The notes under the pieces are model-generated. The model worked only from the letters and a program-made list of their open reading frames with translations. It searched no databases and was not told the origin of the DNA. A stretch of 37,020 nt of DNA. Origin: Syntrophaceae bacterium. GTDB taxonomy: Bacteria; Desulfobacterota; Syntrophia; Syntrophales; Smithellaceae. This document shows positions 34,002-37,020 of this stretch, piece after piece. The translations under genes were made by a program, and so were the position numbers. Every line of letters begins with the position of its first letter. The first letter of the stretch is position 1. The stretch is taken from positions 1 to 37,020 of the forward strand of contig WRPE01000030.1 of the NCBI GenBank assembly GCA_009773315.1. Direction: 5' to 3'.

Positions 34002-34412
34002 TCAGGTTCTTTTCGCCATCAGTTCAAAGATGGCGCCACCGGGACCTCCAGCATCCACATAGGCAAATCGTCCCGGATCATGGATAAGGAGTTTGGCCCC
34101 GTCTTTCACCAATGAGACCACTTCGGCATCGACATCATCGACAAAAAAACCGAGGTGATGGATACCCTCGCCCCATTTATCGATAAATTTGGACTGAAAT
34201 ATTTTACCTTCCGTACACTGGACAAGTTCGATCTCCACAGGCCCCATATAAGCAAAAGCCATGCGTATTTTCCAGGGACGTCCCTTAACATCCGCACCGC
34301 CGTTTTCCTTGAATGTCCAGGGTCCAATGCCATAAAGCCTTGACCAGGATTCGATCACTTTGTCAATATCGGTTACGGCATAGCTGATGTGATCAACGGA
34401 TTGAAGATTCAT
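34002..34412 (-). CDS. VOC/glyoxalase-fold protein (methylmalonyl-CoA epimerase-like)
   Basis: The 136-residue protein has paired beta-alpha-beta-beta-beta modules of the vicinal oxygen chelate superfamily: VDHISYAVTDIDKVIESW with H8, then IELVQ, GIHHLGFFVDDVDAE and GGAIFELMA. The His/Glu positions fit a metal site. Length and pattern are close to methylmalonyl-CoA epimerase, but glyoxalases and dioxygenases share the fold. AGGAGG lies upstream. It is the first of three minus-strand genes and 51 bases from the next. Confidence 0.75.
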   Translation of the reverse strand: MNLQSVDHISYAVTDIDKVIESWSRLYGIGPWTFKENGGADVKGRPWKIRMAFAYMGPVEIELVQCTEGKIFQSKFIDKWGEGIHHLGFFVDDVDAEVVSLVKDGAKLLIHDPGRFAYVDAGGPGGAIFELMAKRT

Positions 34413-34572
34413 TGTTTTCCTCCTATTACAGAAAGAATAAATATTAGAATTATTACTGATAAAAATCTTTTTCCTGTAAGCGATTTCATTCTAGCCTCCC
34501 TTGTTTTTTGATAAGATATTGCTTATTCATGGTTGGAAGGTCTCATTTCCTATGATGGGAAAAACCATCGAT

Positions 34573-34602
34573 TTCTTATCCTTACTCTCATAAGGATAAG
34601 AA
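34573..34602 (-). terminator. hairpin downstream of the second CoA ligase
   Basis: TTCTTATCCTTA (34573-34584) pairs perfectly with TAAGGATAAGAA (34591-34602) around a six-base loop. On the minus strand it lies 16 bases after the ligase stop and is followed by TTTTT some bases later (34556-34562 region), so it may end or stabilise that transcript. The rest of 34413-34617 holds no supported gene. Confidence 0.5.
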
Positions 34603-34617
34603 TGCTTCGGAGCGTTT

Positions 34618-36156
34618 CTATTTGGGTGTTTCTCCGCGGAGAACATTCTTCAAAACCTTCTGCATGGCATTTTTCGGCAGAGTTTCCACAAATTCCACGA
34701 TTGCAGGTTTCTTATAACTGGCCAACTTTTCGCGGCAATAATCCATAATCTCCTCCGGAGTGGCCTGCTGTCCCGGCTTAAGAATGATGACCGCTTTCAC
34801 GATCTCTCCCCAATATTCGTCCAGGATACCAACGACGGCCGATTCTAAAACCTTGGGGTGGCCATGCAATACATTTTCGATTTCTACGGGATAAATGTTT
34901 TCCCCTCCGCGAATGATCATATCTTTTTTTCTTCCCGCAAGGTAGAGATATCCATCCTCATCCATGCTGGCCAGATCACCTGTATGCAGCCAGCCGCCGC
35001 GCAGAGTTTCTGCCGACGCTTCCGGCTTGCCCCAATAGCCCTTCATGACCTTTTTGCCACGGGCAATGATTTCGCCGACAGTACCGATCGGGAGATCATG
35101 ATCCTGATCGTCAACGATCCGCACCTCCCCTTCGGGAATGCAATGACCGATGCTGGCCAGGCGCTTTGTTTTTTTCGCTATCTCCTCCGGGCTGCCTTCC
35201 AGGAGATGATCCTCGGGAGATAGCACGGAAATAATGCCCGTAGACTCCGTCATGCCGAAAAAATTCGTATAGTCGGCCTGAAGGAGTTTCTTAGCTTGCA
35301 TGAGAAGTTTGACGGGCATGGGGGAAGCACCATAGCCGATATTTCTTAAAGAACTGAGGTTTTTCTTCGGAAAATCCGGATGATCCAGGATGCCCTGAAG
35401 CATGGTGGGAACCAGATAGGTTGTGGCCACTTTCTCTTTTTCGATGATATCCAGACAGGCCCCTGTCTCGAACTGGGGAAGGATAACTTGGGTATCTCCC
35501 CGATAGAGGGGAAGCAAGGTGCTGATGACGCCGGCAATGTGATACATGGGAACGTTCAAGAGCAATGTCCCCGCGGCGAAGGTGTGCCGATCCGTGATGG
35601 GGGTCACGACATTGGCTTGGGTCAACATGGCGCCCTTAGGAAAGCCCGTTGTTCCACTGGTATAGATGAGGCAGGCCGTGTCGCTGTCCTGAACAGGAAC
35701 GCTGGGGAAAGGCGCCGACGACTGCTGTGCAAGCAGGTGTTCGTAACTTTCCATATCCGCCGCAGGCTCCCCGATAACCACATACTGCTTGATGGATGGC
35801 AGATTGGCCCGGATACCATTGATAAGCTCTATATAGCGATCACCTAAAATCAGCACCCTGGGGGTGCAATTATTTAAGATGTAAGAGACTTCTTCTCCAC
35901 GCAACCTGAAGTTCAAGTTGGCGGAAATACCACCGACTTTGCCGATGGCATATGTTATTTCGCAAAAATGAAAACAGTTCGTTTGAAAGACGGCTACACG
36001 GTCACCGGGTTTAACACCCATTTTAGTCAAGGCCGTGGCCAAGCGGTTTGCCCTTTCCTCCATCTGTTTGAAGGTTAGCCTTACGTCATCATGGACGACA
36101 CAGATTTTATCGGGATATGTTTTACAGGTCTTTTCGATGATTGAAGCGAAGTTCAT
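34618..36156 (-). CDS. AMP-forming acyl-CoA ligase (second copy)
   Basis: The 512-residue enzyme has the ANL motifs: IYTSGTTGFPKGAML, FFGMTESTG, HTGDLASMDEDGYLYLAGRKKDMIIRGGENIYPVEIE, and near the C-terminus PKNAMQKVLKNVL with the catalytic lysine position kept. The usual Gly before that lysine is Gln. It is a medium- to long-chain or aryl-acid ligase; the substrate is unknown. AAAAGGAG precedes ATG 36156. About 100 bases upstream lies a sequence shared with the SDR promoter region at 23617. It is followed by the VOC, hydroxyacid dehydrogenase and LarA-like genes on the same strand. Confidence 0.88.
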   Translation of the reverse strand: MNFASIIEKTCKTYPDKICVVHDDVRLTFKQMEERANRLATALTKMGVKPGDRVAVFQTNCFHFCEITYAIGKVGGISANLNFRLRGEEVSYILNNCTPRVLILGDRYIELINGIRANLPSIKQYVVIGEPAADMESYEHLLAQQSSAPFPSVPVQDSDTACLIYTSGTTGFPKGAMLTQANVVTPITDRHTFAAGTLLLNVPMYHIAGVISTLLPLYRGDTQVILPQFETGACLDIIEKEKVATTYLVPTMLQGILDHPDFPKKNLSSLRNIGYGASPMPVKLLMQAKKLLQADYTNFFGMTESTGIISVLSPEDHLLEGSPEEIAKKTKRLASIGHCIPEGEVRIVDDQDHDLPIGTVGEIIARGKKVMKGYWGKPEASAETLRGGWLHTGDLASMDEDGYLYLAGRKKDMIIRGGENIYPVEIENVLHGHPKVLESAVVGILDEYWGEIVKAVIILKPGQQATPEEIMDYCREKLASYKKPAIVEFVETLPKNAMQKVLKNVLRGETPK

Positions 36157-36499
36157 GACATCTCCTTTTATTCATTTCTGCTTATGGAAAAGGATGATAT
36201 TTGATGATGAATCCACATACACTTGTTATTATGTAACATAAAATAAGACGTTTTTTTGTCAATGCGATAATGATCGAAGAAAATAGGCGCGCATCTATGA
36301 ACGCCAAACGAGCCATTTGACCGCAGCTGCGGCGCCGACACCCGAGATGATCATCTGCCGAGGAACACCAGCTTATCCCTGAAATTAAATATATAACTCG
36401 GTCATGAATGTCAAGATGGGATTATGTGATTGAATCACGCTAGTGTAGTGCGTCATCAATAGCTTGACATAAGAGCTTAGGTATGTGATATGATTCTCC
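36157..36499. other. 343-base intergenic region before the transposase
   Basis: Besides the operator-like site at 36257-36275, a 25-codon minus-strand frame with no start (36301-36378 approx., ending VKWLVWRS) is short and unassignable. From about 36441 the sequence probably belongs to the insertion element: a TA dinucleotide, then GTGTAGTGCGTCATCAAT. A TTGACA (36464-36469) and TATGAT (36489-36494) with 19 bases between may drive the transposase. Confidence 0.4.
36257..36275 (-). promoter_or_regulatory. shared operator-like sequence and -35 box of the second CoA ligase
   Basis: On the minus strand it reads GATCATTATCGCATTGACA, matching GATCATTATnnnATTGACA at the SDR promoter (23617). TTGACA at its end could be a -35 box, with a weak TATGTT 16 bases on as -10. 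Confidence 0.5.
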
Positions 36500-37020
36500 A
36501 TGAGCCGAACAACAAAACCCATCATCCTCGAAAGCGTGGAACAAGCGACACTGGAAACATGGTCACGAAGTCGCTCATTGCCCTTGAGGCAGGTTCAGCG
36601 AGGCAAAATCATCCTTATGGCCGCAGGCGGCAAGAGCAATCAGGATATAGCCGCTACGTTGGGTTTGTCGCGTCCGACCATACAACTCTGGCGAGAAAGA
36701 TTTTTAGCCTTGCGTTTGGCCGGTCTCGAAAAGGATGCTCCCCGTCCGGGCCGCAAGCACCGCATCAAGCCAGCCCAAATCAAAGCTGTTGTCGAAGCCA
36801 CCTTGCATACGAAACCTCAGAATGCCACGCATTGGAGCACGCGCAGCATGGCCAAGGCACAGAAATTGTCAGAGGCCAGCATTCGTCGCATCTGGCGAAT
36901 GCACAATCTCAAGCTCCATTTAATAGAGACTTTCAAGCTCAGCCGCGACAAACAATTTGTCGAGAAGCTGACCGATGTCGTGGGCCTGTATCTGAACCCG
37001 CCGGAGAAGGCGCTGGTTTT
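36441..37020 (+). mobile_element. IS630-type insertion sequence, 5' part only
   Basis: The element enters at about 36441, where a TA dinucleotide suits IS630 target choice, and runs off the window with its transposase gene incomplete. The right terminal repeat lies outside, so the exact ends cannot be fixed. Confidence 0.6.
36500..37020 (+). CDS. IS630-family transposase, N-terminal part (truncated by window end)
   Basis: The frame is open from ATG 36500 to the last base (173 complete codons). It begins MSRTTKPIILESVEQATLET, then has helix-turn-helix segments (LMAAGGKSNQDIAATLGLSRPTIQLWRERF and RPGRKHRIKPAQIKAVVEAT), and reaches FVEKLTDVVGLYLNPPEKALV, the stretch that in IS630 transposases comes just before the catalytic DDE domain (next usually a CVDEKSQ motif). 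The catalytic acids are therefore beyond the window. It binds terminal repeats and moves the element into TA sites. Confidence 0.85.
   Translation, partial: MSRTTKPIILESVEQATLETWSRSRSLPLRQVQRGKIILMAAGGKSNQDIAATLGLSRPTIQLWRERFLALRLAGLEKDAPRPGRKHRIKPAQIKAVVEATLHTKPQNATHWSTRSMAKAQKLSEASIRRIWRMHNLKLHLIETFKLSRDKQFVEKLTDVVGLYLNPPEKALV

Overview
The window most resembles a chromosomal segment of an anaerobic, Gram-negative deltaproteobacterium (Desulfobacterota), probably of the Syntrophus/Smithella (Syntrophales) type. This rests on gene content: a large 2-hydroxyacyl-CoA dehydratase activase, several CoA-linked catabolic enzymes, an old-yellow-enzyme type reductase with an Fe-S motif, a TAXI-type TRAP transporter, Feo ferrous iron uptake, and LPS genes (lpxH, kdsD) that prove an outer membrane. 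Taxonomy is inferred; no rRNA or marker gene is present.

Layout. (1) 1-4960: iron region. A possible catalase remnant is followed by fur, then feoA-like (with a His/Cys-rich insertion), feoA, feoB, a small FeoB-associated Cys-rich membrane protein and an outer-membrane beta-barrel protein. fur and the feo operon each sit behind a near-perfect Fur box, and the two boxes lie in an identical 23-bp sequence. (2) 5110-9600: envelope genes: an SppA-like lipoprotein peptidase, a DrrAB-like ABC exporter, a secreted S1/P1-type zinc hydrolase and, convergent to them, a BASS-type permease. (3) 9750-26981: CoA-linked catabolism: a 1405-residue double-ATPase activase fusion, an SDR, a divergent OYE/CoA-ligase pair, dinB as an island between two strong terminators, a 4-hydroxybutyryl-CoA-dehydratase/HpaB-family protein, a PAC2 protein, a second SDR, and a TRAP transporter (substrate-binding protein, attenuator-like hairpin, fused permease). 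(4) 27259-31607: housekeeping: initiator tRNA-fMet, an agmatinase plus pyruvoyl arginine decarboxylase pair (putrescine synthesis), lpxH, kdsD and a gamma-carbonic-anhydrase-like protein. (5) 31643-36156: a minus-strand acyl-CoA ligase, VOC protein, D-2-hydroxyacid dehydrogenase and LarA-like protein. (6) An IS630-type transposase gene enters at 36500 and is cut by the window end.

How they work together. The iron region is a self-contained, Fur-controlled Fe(II) uptake module. The genes between 14 and 27 kb, with those at 34-36 kb, look like an uptake-and-activation route for an unknown carboxylic acid: TRAP import, CoA thioester formation by two ligases, then SDR, OYE and dehydratase/hydroxylase-family chemistry. 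The substrate cannot be read from sequence. The promoters of the second SDR and the second CoA ligase share an operator-like sequence overlapping a TTGACA box, which suggests common control of the two halves.

The most distinctive points are the metal-binding insertion in the first FeoA, the dehydratase-family protein that seems to lack the iron-sulfur ligands of true 4-hydroxybutyryl-CoA dehydratase, the orphan activase fusion, and the shared operator.
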